Shown: positions 41,464-52,689, numbered from the stretch's first letter. The stretch is 64,000 nucleotides of DNA from Lucinisca nassula (GCA_963580285.1 OY757024.1:121210045-121274044); one strand, 5' to 3'. The notes: a model not told the origin generated them from the sequence alone. Translations and numbers: made by a program.

Positions 41464-42513
41464 CAGTCGACGCTCGTTATCTCGAACCTCACGGGACCGG
41501 ATAAAAAAGTTCGAGTTATCCGTAGTATGAGATAACCATAGTGTGACATCACATGCATGTCAGAGCCCATCATTTGTTCTGATATTCTTGGTATTCTTGT
41601 TATTCTAGAGTTATAGCACTAACATGCACAGCCTATTGAGTTTTTAAAATTTGTTTATGAAAGTAATGTGTCCTATCGAAGTATAGCGATTATTAAGATG
41701 TCTCACATGTTTTGTTGTCGTTTAAATTGTATCCAAATAAGCCTAAAATAGATATGTACTGGTTCCCCACTTGTGAATGTCATGCTATACGTCATACAGT
41801 AGTCCCTCGTATTGATTTTAAACAGTTTAGGTCCTGTCATGAGCCATCTTTTAGGATCTACACTGTTTGAATGTGCATCGGGACAATACTCAGTTTTGAT
41901 ACTAATGACGAGTACCATCTTTAAGGATCTACACTGTATGTGCATCGGGACAATACTCAAGTTTGACACTAATTACGAGTACGTAAAACAACCGGTCATA
42001 CCTAATTCTACACTAGTACAAATCAGAGCCAGCTTTTATCTTGGAAATCATTGAAACGAGATGTTAAGATCAAAGGTTGAGGTCCTCATGTCAGTCTATA
42101 TTACAGGCACATGATTTTCGTAATCACCGTAAAGGTATTGTTTGTGCTACTTTTAAAGCACCTGGGCAAATTGGAATATTAAAAACAGTGTGAGTATTGA
42201 TGAACTGTTTTGTAAAGGTCTATTATTATTTTCTTTAACCGAAAGACCCGCGGCATCGTTTTTTTTTTTTGTGTTTTTTTTTTTTTTACCTCATGATTTC
42301 GGTTCGAGATACGCAGTAGTAAAAACAGTGAAAAATATATTCAGGGACTGAAAATGATGGGCGACATAGCCGAAGTGTCGACTTAAAAGTAGTTCGACAC
42401 ATGCAAAGTTGAAATACAATAAATACATAGCAGAAATATTTGGGACTTAGGAAAAGGTTCAACATAAGTGATAGGGTCGAGATAGGCGAGGTCGAGATAA
42501 CGAGAGTCAACTG
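41464..42513. mobile_element. Non-autonomous pogo/Tigger-like transposon
   Basis: The ends CAGTCGACGCTCGTTATCTC and, inverted on the right, CAGTTGACTCTCGTTATCTC are terminal inverted repeats. TA is present on both sides (41462-41463 and 42514-42515). Subterminal GTTCGAGTTATC and GGTTCGAGATA motifs repeat the terminal core. No transposase ORF. Pogo-group assignment is from the CAGT(C/T)GAC..CTCGTTAT ends and TA target. Confidence 0.75.
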
Positions 42514-42843
42514 TATTTTTTTTCCTGAAATGAATAATCATCATTTAGAATGATTAATTGGTAGCAATTAATGACTACCCAGGTCAGCCTGTGCTTTTAT
42601 GCAATCTGTCAGAGTCATTACTGGTCACTTGAGTCAGCTGTGATTCCAAGAGCATGTGTGAGGAAAAACGTAAAGATGTTGATATGTCTACACATGCCAA
42701 GTCCAAATCTTCAATGTAGCACATATCAAATTGTACAGACTCTGTTATGGTACATCCCAACCTCTGTATAGTTTTAGTGTTGGGAACAAAGCTGAGGATG
42801 TGTTAGTTAAACAGTTGTATTATATTCAAACAATGTACAGATT

Positions 42844-43345
42844 AAGGGGAATGGATATTGTATACACCTTCAGCAGAGGCAGTGTCTCCAAAAGTATTTT
42901 TGTCTCCCAAGTCAGTAGGGATCAACCCTTAAAGAAAAGAATTGGCTCCTTAGGTGCAAATTATTTCCTTTAAGAGTTGACCTCTTTTCCCATGGGGCAG
43001 AGCTTGTAGAAAAGTGAACAGGAAGTTCGGAAATTTGTCTCCCTTAGAAAAATGGCAGAAAAATCGGCCAGGTGTTCCCATGATTCCCTTTAAATAGAAA
43101 CATGACCTTCAGCAGAGGCAGTGTCTCCAAAAGTATTTTTGTCTCCCAAGTCAGTAGGGATCAACCCTTAAAGAAAAGAATTGGCTCCTTAGGTGCAAAT
43201 TATTTCCTTTAAGAGTTGACCTCTTTTCCCATGGGGCAGAGCTTGTAGAAAAGTGAACAGGAAGTTCGGAAATTTGTCTCCCTTAGAAAAATGGCAGAAA
43301 AATCGGCCAGGTGTTCCCATGATTCCCTTTAAATAGAAACATGAC
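42844..43345. repeat. MITE of the TTAAAGGGGAATGG family with a 239-bp internal duplication
   Basis: It starts ATTAAGGGGAATGGATATTG and ends CCAGGTGTTCCCATGATTCC. A 239-bp block beginning ACCTTCAGCAGAGGCAGTGT at 42866 repeats without visible change from 43105. Confidence 0.8.
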
Positions 43346-43688
43346 CATTAAAGGTCATTATAATTTCTATGTAATCTCTCTAATCTTTATACTGTGTTAT
43401 ATCCAAAGCAATGCTGTAATGGCAGGTCAAATCTTCATTAGTTGCAAGTTTTCCCTTGCAGTGATTCATTTACATCAAACTGCTTTGTAATACTATTGTT
43501 GGAGTCTGAGGTGATGGTAATTAAATAACTGTCAAAGAAGAATGCCGGCTGTATGGTCATTTTCTTTATAAACTATACATTTTTGGGTACCATTTCTAAA
43601 CTGTATGTTATCCAGAACTGTTCTTTAATGTCAGACTGGACAGTGTTATAAAGAAATTGCGGTATATTTTTCCTTAATATTGGTTCAG

Positions 43689-43756
43689 CTGAGAATTACC
43701 GGAGAATATTTGACTTCCCATATTTCAACATTGTCCAGTCAAAGGTGTTTGATGAT
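43689..43756 (+). CDS. HFM1: HFM1 exon C (just before helicase motif I)
   Basis: 68 nt between acceptor TTGGTTCAG (43687-43688) and donor GTAAGT (43757). Two bases complete a codon begun in exon B, then ENYRRIFDFPYFNIVQSKVF and DD, ending in phase 0. FPYFN..QSK.F is the conserved entry to the HFM1/MER3 and Brr2-like helicase core that carries the Q-motif-like element. It joins exon D directly (DD-VMYTDKP). Confidence 0.93.
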
Positions 43757-43797
43757 GTAAGTATGTCAGCCAAGCTTAAGCCCAATTTTTTTTTGAA

Positions 43798-44905
43798 ATG
43801 TTCACAGAGTGTGTTCGACATGTTCACACGGTGCATTGGACATATTTACACAGTGTATTCTTTGACATGTTCACAAAGTGCTTTGGATCTGTTCACACAG
43901 TGTGTTCTTTGACATTTTCACACAGTGCATAGGTGATGTTCACATAGTGTGTTCTTTGACATGTTCATGCAGTGCATCGGTCATGTTCAAACAGTGTATT
44001 CTTTGACATGTTCACACAGTGCATTGGTAATATTCACACAGTGTATTCTTTGACATGTTCACACAGTGCATTGGACATGTTCACACAGTGTATTCTTTGA
44101 CATGTTCACACAGTGCAATGGACATGTTCACACAGTGTATTCTTGGACATGTTCACACAGTGCATTGGATCTGTTCACACAGTGTGTTCTTTGACATTTT
44201 CACACAGTGCATTGGTGATGTTCACATAGTGTGTTCTTTGACATGTTCATGCAGTGCATCTGTCATGTTCAAACAGTGTATTCTTTGACATGTTCACACA
44301 GTGCATTGGTAATGTTCACACAGTGTATTCTTTGACATGTTCACACAGTGCATTGGACATGTTCACACAGTGTATTCTTTGACATGTTCACACTGTGCAT
44401 TGGTGATGTTCACACAGCATGTTCTTTGACATGTTCACACAGTGCATTGGACATGTTCACATTGTGTGTTCTTTGACATGTTCACACAGTGTGTTCTTTG
44501 ACATGTCCACACTGTGCATTGGTGATGTTCACATAGTGTTTTCTTTGACATGTTCACACAGTGCATTGGTCATGTTCACATTGTGTGTTCTTTGACATGT
44601 TCACACAGTGTGTTCTTTGACATGTTCACACAGTGTGTTCTTTGACATGTTCACATTGTGTGTTCTTTGACATGTTCACACAGTGTTTTTTTTTGACATC
44701 TTCACACAGTGCATTGGTGATGTTCACATTGTGTGTTCTTTGACATGTTCACACATTGCATTGGTCATGTTCACATTGTGTGTTCTTTGACATGTTCACA
44801 CAGTGCATTGGTGATGTTCACGAAGTGTGTTCTTTGACATGTTCATGCAGTGCATTGGTCATGTTCACACAGTTTGTTCTTCGACATGTTCATACAGTGT
44901 AGATG
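43798..44905 (+). repeat. Minisatellite, TGTTCACACAGTG units
   Basis: About forty-five units of 22-27 bp. Two types often alternate: GTTCACACAGTGCATTGG and GTTCACACAGTGTGTTCTTTG, both followed by ACATGTTCAC or similar. It begins about 40 bp after exon C. Confidence 0.9.
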
Positions 44906-45835
44906 AAAATCAGCCTGTACATCCCCAGACACAGCTTTAGATGTCATGGCAGATATTTGGTTAAATCAAGGGACTTATGATTGATCAAACATTGATCAGT
45001 GAAAATACTAAAAATAATTAATAGCTTACTTGTCAGGTGTATAGCTGATCATAAATGTTCTTCTTTCTGCATGAATGATACATTTTATTTAGGCTAATAC
45101 AGGCTCAGTAGCTAAGTGACCGCTAAAATTTTATGGGGGATGTAACAACAGTATCATACCAACTTATATAATTATTATTTATTTAAAGACAAAAGTTTAA
45201 TTGGTCAGGGATCATATAAAATCCAGGTCAGTTATGTTCGCATTTAACTTGAAGGAGTAATCAAGTAAATTGATAAATCAGCAAACTACTACTGAATTGA
45301 ATCTTCTGCTGGGGCATTGACAAACACTGTAGACCCAGATCAGATGCTGCGGAAGGTTCTACTGTTTGCTTAATGTACAGGAGTTAAACGGTTAAACAAA
45401 GCAGTTTAAGTCTGAGTCCAACTTACACTCTAAACAATCTACCTGGTAGTACCAGTGATGTTAGTCCTTTGATTTTTACAAGGCACACATCTTTAGTATT
45501 TTTTAACTTGCATCTTTTACCCTGTTGATCTAAAAGGGTGTGTCCTCCGAAGAAAAGAATTTGCTAATCAAATTTATAAAACAATTATTGTACAGTTTAA
45601 AAACTTGTTCTGGTCAATGTTGACAAGATTGATTGGCAATATGAATAGGGCATTTTACCAAGAAAAAGAAAAATCCAAAATCCCAAATCAGATTCCATTC
45701 AGAATAAAATGGGTTATATATGTATTGACTAATAGCAAGTTCTGGATCAGTTGTTGAAAACTAATTATGCCTTTAGTTAACCCATTGTATACTGGTGGAC
45801 TCTTCCATTGCTATATGTGGTACAAGTCCATTTTG
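44906..45835. other. Intron sequence, little recognised
   Basis: Only small pieces of window-wide repeats are seen, for example ACACTGTAGACCCAGATCAG at about 45326. No exon or RNA gene is supported. Confidence 0.5.
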
Positions 45836-45969
45836 AGCTCACCTTACCAAGTAAGGGGGAGCTATTGCCATACCCCCGGGCGTCCGGCGTCGGGGTCGGC
45901 GTCCGCATTTGGTTAAAGTTTACCTGCAAGCTCTTATATGTGATGTTTTACAACTTTATTTTGTATATA
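45836..45969 (+). mobile_element. 5' end of an AGCTCACC-family hairpin element
   Basis: Outer arms AGCTCACC and GGGGGAGCT with inner stem CTTAC/GTAAG, followed by GGGCGTCCGGCGTCGGGGTC and GGTTAAAGTTTACCTGCAAG. The last phrase recurs at 48540 beyond the Tc1 insertion. Confidence 0.65.
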
Positions 45970-46177
45970 TACTCGGTAAAAAAAGTTTTGTCCCTAGGCA
46001 GAGAATGGGCTGTAAAACATCACAGGAACGATCGATTTTCATATAGTATATACCAGCCTCTTCAGCAGCCACAGCCCGTCAATACTGATTAGGTTTGAGT
46101 CTTATGAACCTGTCAGAAAATGCTACAGAGGCTGCCAAATGTTGTAAGGGTCAGCTTTCAAAACGTGCAAATCGTAA
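45970..46177 (+). repeat. Left terminal inverted repeat of the Tc1 element
   Basis: Shared with the right end: ACTCGGTAAAAAAAGTTTTG, CGATT...CATAT, CTCTTCAGCAGCCAC, CAATACTGATTAGGTTT, CAGAGGCTGC and TTTCAAAACGTGCAAATCGT. Confidence 0.85.
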
Positions 46178-46599
46178 TTTAAGCGTTAATGACTATTGTA
46201 AACAACGGGGTCTAACTCAGTAATTGCTGGGCAGATTTTTGTGAAATTTTCATTGTTGATATTGCAAGACTATGCCAAAAAGGGATCAGAAAGGTGTTTT
46301 GTCTTTTGGACCTTAACTCCTGATACAGAGGCTGCAGACCCCCAGAAGACGTTGTCAAAAAGGTGAAAAAAATGGCTGTAATTGGGTATAACTCAATAGC
46401 TAATGATCAGATTTTTGTGTAATTTGTATCATTTTGATGCACAGTCTGTACTTGAAAAGGGCACGAAACCATTAGCCCCTTTTAGACCTTAACGGCTGGT
46501 ACAGATGCTGCAAAATGCCGGAGGGGGTTAAAAACGCCGGCAAAAATGACAATCGTTTTGAGAGGCGGCTTGATATTGTTTACCGCATTCATTCATGCG

Positions 46600-46715
46600 G
46601 TATTCGTTCGTTCGTTCGCTCGCTCGCTCGTTCGTTCATTCGTTCGTTCGTTCGTTTGTTTGTTTGTTTGTTCTTTCGTTCGTCTATTCGTTCGTCCGTT
46701 CGTTTGTTCGTTTAT
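46600..46715 (+). repeat. TTCG/TTTG tetranucleotide microsatellite
   Basis: GTTCGTTCGTTCGCTCGCTC-type repeats. All three frames are open here, giving artefact proteins rich in RSFVRSF. Confidence 0.95.
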
Positions 46716-46905
46716 TTATTCATTCATTTCTCAAAAAGGTCAGTTTTACCGACAAACTCATTAAAATTTCACTTGCATGCTTTTTGTGATTTTTCAAAAT
46801 GTTGAGTTCATCAATGTTTTTTTTAATCGTGCACTTTTGTGAGCATCGCTTTAAAACAGATTTGATAAACTTGTTACCGTAGAAACACCATAGACTTTGA
46901 TCACG

Positions 46906-47946
46906 ATGCCACCTCGTTACCGAAAACTGTCAAACTTAGACCGGGCTAGGGCACTTGGGCAGCTCCAGGCAGGGCAATCTAGTCGACGTGTTGCCATAGC
47001 GTTTAACACAAATCGCAAGACTATCGACAGGATAAGGCAACGCTATGCAGCTTCTGGGGATGTCAAGGACCTCCCGCGCTCAGGAAGACCCAGGGCAACA
47101 ACCCATGCCGAGGATCGACTGATCACCAACAGCACTCTAAGAAGCCGCTTTACCAATGCCAAAATGACGACTATGCGGATTCGACGACTACGAGGTTCTG
47201 GGGGCATAGCCGTCTCTGTTCAAACCATTCGGAACAGAATCCATGCTGCTGGGCTGAAATCACGTGTTCCTGCGAAGAAGCCCATTCTTTTACCGAGGCA
47301 CAGAGCAGCTCGTCTTCAGTTTGCTCGGAATCATGTGCGATGGAATAGACAGCAGTGGCGAACTGTCGTGTTCTCAGATGAGAGTCGGTTTTGCCTACAT
47401 CATATTGACGGACGTCTACGTGTCTGGCGTTGGAATGGGGAGCGTCACGCGGAAGCCAACGTGCAGCCACGCCATGCTTACAATGGAGGAAGTGTCATGG
47501 TCTGGGCTGGTGTGACGGCAGATAGGCGTACCAACCTCGTTGTGGTTCCAGGAATTCTTACCGGTCAACGCTACATCGACGAGATCCTACGTCCCCATGT
47601 TGTGCCTTTCCTTCAGCAAATGGGAAACAACGCCATCTTTCAAGATGATAATGCCAGACCACATCGGGCAAGAATTGTAGACGCCTATCTGCAAGCCAAC
47701 AACGTCAGACGGTTAGACTGGCCAGCAATGTCGCCTGACTTAAGCTGCATTGAACATGTCTGGGATGTCCTCGGCAGAGCCGTCCAAACGAGGATAACAG
47801 AGCACAGCACTATGGCAGATCTTCGGCGCTTCCTTGGAGAGGAATGGCATCCAATCCCTCAAGCCACCATCCGGAAGATGGTCTTCTCTACCAGAAAACG
47901 ACTGATTGAGTGCAGAGACAATCGCGGAGGTTATACCCACTACTAA
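46906..47946 (+). CDS. Tc1-like transposase
   Basis: 346 aa from the ATG at 46906 (MPPRYRKLSN), the usual Tc1 length. N-terminal helix-turn-helix (about 8-55, ALGQLQAGQSSRRVA, TIDRIRQRY), then the GRPR linker (RSGRPRATT, 58-66) and a second HTH-like part (SVQTIRNRIHAAGL). DDE domain: D158 (VVFSDESRF), D248 (FQDDNARPH) and E283 (SPDLSCIEHVWD); 34 residues between the last two give DD34E. It cuts and pastes the element at TA sites, acting in the nucleus on the flanking TIRs. The frame is intact with no stop. The element-level context (both TIRs, TA duplication) supports a recently active copy. Upstream in-frame TTG starts are unlikely. Confidence 0.95.
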   Translation: MPPRYRKLSNLDRARALGQLQAGQSSRRVAIAFNTNRKTIDRIRQRYAASGDVKDLPRSGRPRATTHAEDRLITNSTLRSRFTNAKMTTMRIRRLRGSGGIAVSVQTIRNRIHAAGLKSRVPAKKPILLPRHRAARLQFARNHVRWNRQQWRTVVFSDESRFCLHHIDGRLRVWRWNGERHAEANVQPRHAYNGGSVMVWAGVTADRRTNLVVVPGILTGQRYIDEILRPHVVPFLQQMGNNAIFQDDNARPHRARIVDAYLQANNVRRLDWPAMSPDLSCIEHVWDVLGRAVQTRITEHSTMADLRRFLGEEWHPIPQATIRKMVFSTRKRLIECRDNRGGYTHY

Positions 47947-48199
47947 AGAAAGACAAAGTTCAAACTTATTGAATAGTGTTTCACATGTCAAATGAATTTC
48001 AAATGTCAGAATAGTGAAATAAAGTTGCTGATCTTCTTGCTTTGTTTAAGACCAGTGCCACGTATCAGTATATGCATAAAATGGAATAATGTCGTATCAA
48101 CGTTGATTCGATATGACAATGTTTCAATCAAAGGATGCGGTGGTCTCGATGAGTCGATATTTCATGTTTGTCGTATGCCGATACGTGGCTAGTCCTTTG

Positions 48200-48407
48200 T
48201 TACGATTTGCACGTTTTGAAAGTTGACCCCAGTCGCACTCCGCAGCCTCTGGAGCATTTACAATCGCGTCCTTCTTACCTAAACCTAATCAGTATTGACG
48301 AGCAGTGGCTGCTGAAGAGTTTGGTATATGCCATATGAGAATCGACCGACCCTGTGATATTTTACAGCCGATTGTATACATAGGGACAAAACTTTTTTTA
48401 CCGAGTA
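48200..48407 (-). repeat. Right terminal inverted repeat of the Tc1 element
   Basis: Inverse of 45970-46177: TTACGATTTGCACGTTTTGA, AAACCTAATCAGTATTG, GTGGCTGCTGAAGAG and ACAAAACTTTTTTTACCGAG. Confidence 0.85.
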
Positions 48408-48539
48408 TATTATTAATAATTGCTAAAAAAAACAATATTAACATTATCATTGTACTTCATTTTACAGGTTTTTTGGCTTAAATTGGACTTTTTGAGAAGT
48501 TAATATTTTCCTCTGTATTACCTCCCTTACTTCTCTGTG

Positions 48540-49335
48540 TTAAAGTTTACCTGCAAGCTGCGTGAGTTCAAATCCCGGGGGAGGAACTTTTTTTTTTTTT
48601 TTTCTTTTTTTTTTTCTTTTTAAAAACATAGCGGGGTCAAGGACTCAAGGTCAAGGTCACTGTGGCTATTTTTTTAAAAACATTGTCATCGCTCTAGCGC
48701 CTTCATTTATTGATGGAATTTAATATAACTTCACCCAAATGTTGGGTATATTGATATCTCGAGTGACTTTGACTTTCAGAGTCCGGGGCCTAAGGTCAAG
48801 GTCACTACTACTTTCAGGGTCATGGGGTCAAGGTCACTGTGGCTATTTTTAGAAAAAACTTTGTCATCGTTCTTCCACCTTAATTTATTGAATTTATTGA
48901 TGGATTTTAATATAACTTCACACAAATGTTGGGTATGATGATATCTCTTTCAGGTTCCGGGGCTGAAGGTCAAGGTCACTGTGGCTATTTTTAGAAAAAA
49001 CTTCGTGATCGCTCTAGTGCCTACATTTATGGATGGATTTTAGTATAACTTCACAAAAATGTTGGCAATGATGATATCTTGACCGAGTTCGACGTCAGGG
49101 GCTGGGGCTGAAGGTCAAGGTCACTGTGGCTATTTTTAGAAAAACTTGATCATTGCTCTAGTGTCCAGATTTATTGATGGATTTTAAGATGACTTCATAC
49201 AAATGTTGGGTATGAAGTTCAACTGTCAGGGTCTGGGGCTCAATGTCAAGGTCACTGTGGCTATTTTTAGAAAAAAACTTGGTCATCACTCTTAAGGACC
49301 TACATTTATTGATGGATATAATGTAATTTTACACA
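48540..49335 (+). repeat. Tandem ~150-bp units (GGTCAAGGTCACTGTGGCTA)
   Basis: About five units with GGTCAAGGTCACTGTGGCTA, TTTTTAGAAAAAACTT, ATTTATTGATGGATTTTAAT and TTCACACAAATGTTGGGTAT. It starts with AAAGTTTACCTGCAAGCTGC, also found just before the Tc1 element, so it is probably the core of the hairpin element begun at 45836. Confidence 0.75.
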
Positions 49336-49720
49336 AATGCTAGGCTAGGCTTTTTTTAATTTGTCTTGCTCGAGGGATTTGTATCATCTGTGATGTCTTG
49401 TTATTACTTGGTAGTTTGTAGAATTTTTTTTTATCAAATATAGATTTCTTTTTCATTTTTTTTTTTTTTTGCAGTGAAAAGGCTTGAAAACAGGATGATT
49501 AGGGGTACATTTTGGTTCTCTTTCATTTGCTGCAGTCTATTGGGCTGTTTTTCAGAAGAAAATTTTTTTGATAACTTGCCCTCATCCATCTTAGGCCCCC
49601 AAAGGCAAGCTATGTTGTCTTCTGACAACTCTTGTTCATATCAGGCCTATCTTTTCGTTTTTATTCTATTTTTGATGGAAAATTCTGTTTACATACAGTG
49701 CAGCATATTTGCCATATTTA
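49336..49720. other. Intron sequence, nothing recognised
   Basis: T-rich tracts (about 49456-49471). A 103-aa ORF (49474-49785) has no recognised motif and is not needed for HFM1, whose exons C and D already join. No repeat assigned. Confidence 0.5.
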
Positions 49721-49800
49721 ACTATCAAAGTTTTAATGATTCGTTAACTAATGACGTCGTTAATTTTTGCCCCCTGACCAATTAGAAATGCATCGACTGT
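49721..49800. repeat. Fragment of the GGGCCAGTTGTTC MITE
   Basis: AACTATCAAAGTTTTAATGA and TTCGTTAACTAATGACGTCG match the right part of the copy at 63588-63829. It lies about 100 bp before exon D. Confidence 0.65.
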
Positions 49801-49893
49801 TGGCAAAATGAGTTCTTCTTTAGCTTTTTTAATCTCACCGTATTGTTTTTAGTAGAAGATTTTTAAAAAGCTTACCTTATGTTTTTATTTAAG

Positions 49894-50029
49894 GTGATGT
49901 ACACTGACAAGCCATTAGTCCTGTGTTCTCCCACTGGGTCAGGAAAAACTGCCGTGTTTGAGATGGCCATTGTTAGGTTGATGACACGATCATCTCCCAG
50001 CATCAACAATACCTTCAAAATTGTCTACA
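49894..50029 (+). CDS. HFM1: HFM1 exon D (Walker A / motif I)
   Basis: 136 nt, acceptor TTTATTTAAG (49892-49893), donor GTAGGT at 50030. Phase 0 in, phase 1 out. It encodes VMYTDKPLVLCSPTGSGKTA, then VFEMAIVRLM and NNTFKIVY. SPTGSGKT is the ATP-binding P-loop (motif I) of superfamily 2 DEAD/DEIH helicases. FEMAI and KIVY match the HFM1/MER3 family closely. The final A plus TG at the start of exon E makes the Met of MAPIKAL. Confidence 0.96.
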
Positions 50030-50044
50030 GTAGGTGTTGCCAGC

Positions 50045-50330
50045 ATTAGGAAAACATACCTATTCAAATATACCGGTAAAATTTTACCACCAAAACTGAT
50101 TTTTTTCCAGATAAAAATCCTGATATCTTTATTTCTGCTCAAAATATAGACTGTGGGTACTCGTTAGAACCGCCTCAGTGAGGCGGTTCTAATGAGTACC
50201 CACAATCAATGTTTTTGAGCAGAAATAAGGAAAATAATGTATACCCCTGCAAACCCCAATTTTAGTATCCAAAAGTGGGGTTCAAGGGGGTCAAAATTAT
50301 ATAGGCATGTTTGCGTGATGGGGATTCATT
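50045..50330. repeat. Palindromic MITE, ACCGCCTC centre (best copy)
   Basis: Ends AAAACATACCTATTCAAATA and ATATAGGCATGTTT. Arms CTTTATTTCTGCTCAAAATA / TTTTGAGCAGAAATAAGG. Centre GTGGGTACTCGTTAGAACCG with its complement. It starts 15 bp after exon D's donor. Confidence 0.8.
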
Positions 50331-52030
50331 GTGTAACATAAAATATAATCAGGTCCCAAGGATATAAAACTTGTTTCATGTTCAGCTCATTTCAGCATGA
50401 AATTTGTAACACTGATAAATGTTAAACAAAGCAGTTTAAGCCTTAGTCCAGCTGATTTGAGGTTTAACATCCCCATCAACACTGTAAAGGTCATTTTGGA
50501 GACGTTGCTTCCAATTTTGTGGGACTTTTACTCGACATTGAGATGAAATAACATCTCAAGCCCTGTCCCCCAATGAAACCAATAGGATTTATAAGCATGG
50601 ACAGTCAGACTCGCACCGCTTTGCCTGGGTAGGCTTAGATCGCGGTTTACCAGTACTTGTGCAAAGCATGTAATCAGGCCCCAAGGTTATAAAAAAATTT
50701 TCATGTTCAACTCTTTTCAGCATGAAATTTGTAATGCTGATAAATATTAAAATACAAAACAATTTTCCTGCCCAGATCAGCTAAGAATGTTGTTTGACCT
50801 TCTTATAAATTTTAAACTGCCAACAAATGTTGGTATTTTAAAATTTATAAGCAGGACAAATTTCATGCTCAAGTGAGTTTAGCATGAAAAAGTTTTATAA
50901 CCTCATGTCCAGTATTATAATACAGTGTGACAACACAAAGTATCTATCACTATTTCTTTGTTTGTTTGATTTGAGGTTCAATATCCCCGTCAGCACTGTA
51001 AAGGTCATTTTGGAGATGTTACTTCCAATTTTGTGGGACTTTTACCTGACATTTCGACGAAATGACATCTCAAGCCCTGTCGCTCAGTGAAACCAATAGG
51101 GTTTATAAGCATGGACGGTCTGACTCCCATTGCTTTGCCTAGGCAGGCTTAGATCCTCTAAGCGGTTTACTTGTGTGCGGCTGGTTTCAGCTCTGCGTGA
51201 AAGCATCATGCAGCCCATCTATTTCTTCAAGCCCCGATGGGCAGGGGCCAGAAAAAAGTGTGGCCAGGATGCATTGTATAACACAAAGCATGTAATCAGG
51301 CCGGAAGGTTATAAAACTTTTTTCTTGTTCAACTCATTTCAGCTTGAAATTTGTAACAATGATGTATATTAAAATACATAACAACCGGGCAATTTTCCTG
51401 CCCAGATCAGCTAAGAATGTTGTTTGACTTTCTTATAAATTTTAAAATGCCAACAATTTTTGGCATATTTTAATTTATAAGCAGGACAAATTTCATGCTC
51501 AAGTGAGTTCAGTATGAAAAACTTTTATGACCTCATGTCCAGTATTAAAATACAGTGTGACAACACAAAGTATGTATCACTATTTCTTTGTTTGATTTGA
51601 GGTTTAACATCCCTGTCAACACTGTAAAGGTCATTTTTAGAGATTTTTTTTCAATTTTGTGGGACTTTTAGCTGACATTGAGATGAAATGACTTCTCAAG
51701 CCCTGTCGCCCAATGAAACCAATAGGGTTTATAAGCATTGACGGTCCGACGCGCACCGCTCGGCCTGGGCTGTCTTAGATCCTCTAAGCGATTTACCAGT
51801 ACTCATGCAAAGCATGTAATCAGGACCCAAGGCTATAAAACTTTTTTCATGTTCAACTCGTATGTCAGCATGAAGTTTGTAACAATGATAAATATTAAGA
51901 TTCAAAACAATCAGGCAATTTACCTGCCCAGATCAGCTAAGAATGTTGTTTTACTTTCTTATAAATTTTAAAATGCCAACAATTGTATTAAAACTTATGA
52001 GCAGGACAAATTTCATGCGCAAGTTAGTTT
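50331..52030. repeat. Triplicated ~600-bp block with SINE-like repeats
   Basis: SINE-like copies start at 50452, 50965 and 51594 (GATTTGAGGTTTAACATCCC). Each is followed by AAGCATGTAATCAGG, TCATGTTCAACTC, CTGCCCAGATCAGCTAAGAA and an inverted-repeat centre around ATAAATTTTAAAATGCCAAC (about 50800-50850, 51430-51480, 51955-52000). ORFs here are in repeats. Confidence 0.7.
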
Positions 52031-52417
52031 AGCATGAAAAAAGTTGTATACCATAATGATCCTAAGTATTGGGACAGATAGGTCTGAGCAAACAGTCTGG
52101 AGCAGTCTGATCAGGGTCTGCACTCTAAGCCATTATGTCTGCACCTTTTGGACCCCTTGCTGGATCATGAAAAAAATTTGTTAAAATTTTAGGAGAATAC
52201 AGCAAGTCCTCAAGGTGTCTGAATTTTTTCAGTAACCTAGTGTCCAGTATTATAATACAGTGTGTCAAGACAAAGCATGTATCACTATTCTAGCTAATAC
52301 ATTGTGATAATACACTAATCAGTATTCTAGTGCAGCATGACAGCCCAAAGCATGTAATACATTGTGGTAGCACATAGCAGTTAGTAAATGTCCTAATACT
52401 ATAATGTTATTAATCAA
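52031..52417. other. Intron sequence with one AGATCAGA-type core
   Basis: GCAAACAGTCTGGAGCAGTC and TGATCAGGGTCTGCACTCTA near 52088-52130 belong to the widespread CAGTGCAGACCC palindrome family. Otherwise nothing recognised. Confidence 0.5.
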
Positions 52418-52540
52418 ATAATTTGTATTGGCCCAGTTACAGGTCCAAGGTCTGCTGCATTGGCCCGAGGCCGAAGGCCGAGGGCTAATGCAGCTGACCG
52501 AGGAACTTTAACTGGGTCAATACGAAATTACTTGATCAAT
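52418..52540. repeat. Imperfect palindromic MITE
   Basis: TATTGGCCCAGTTACAGGTC and TTTAACTGGGTCAATACGA pair as arms. The centre GGCCCGAGGCC / GGCCGAGGGC is near 52472-52495. The ends merge into AATTACTTGATCAATGACAA. Confidence 0.7.
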
Positions 52541-52689
52541 GACAATATTATTAATTGACACAATTAACAAATCATGATTATTGATTTTTTGACCTCACTT
52601 GTCCTCAGTTAATATTGTTGATCTGGTGTTAATACGGTTGACCTCTGATCAATACATGATAGTCAATTAATAAATTGTGATAATGCATG

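Larger units (their letters stand above)
45970..48407 (+). mobile_element. Tc1/mariner transposon, full length, intact transposase
   Basis: The element starts TACTCGGTAAAAAAAGTTTT and ends with the inverse, with TA at 45968-45969 and 48408-48409. Inverted repeats extend about 208 bp on each side (to 46177 and from 48200) with some mismatches. The 1,041-bp transposase gene is centred between them. A (TTCG)n microsatellite at about 46600-46715 sits in the 5' leader. Length 2,438 bp. Confidence 0.9.

Noticed and set aside
43798..44905. Coding repeat protein from the minisatellite (MFTQCIGHVHTV-like frame)
   Set aside because: The open frame follows from a repeat lacking stops. Unit lengths vary and break the frame.
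46515..46805. Arginine/phenylalanine/serine-rich ORFs in three frames
   Set aside because: These are translations of the TTCG microsatellite.
49474..49785. An extra HFM1 exon before exon D (after a T-tract CAG at about 49474)
   Set aside because: Exons C and D already join in phase and in conserved sequence. The ORF resembles nothing in the family and overlaps a MITE fragment.
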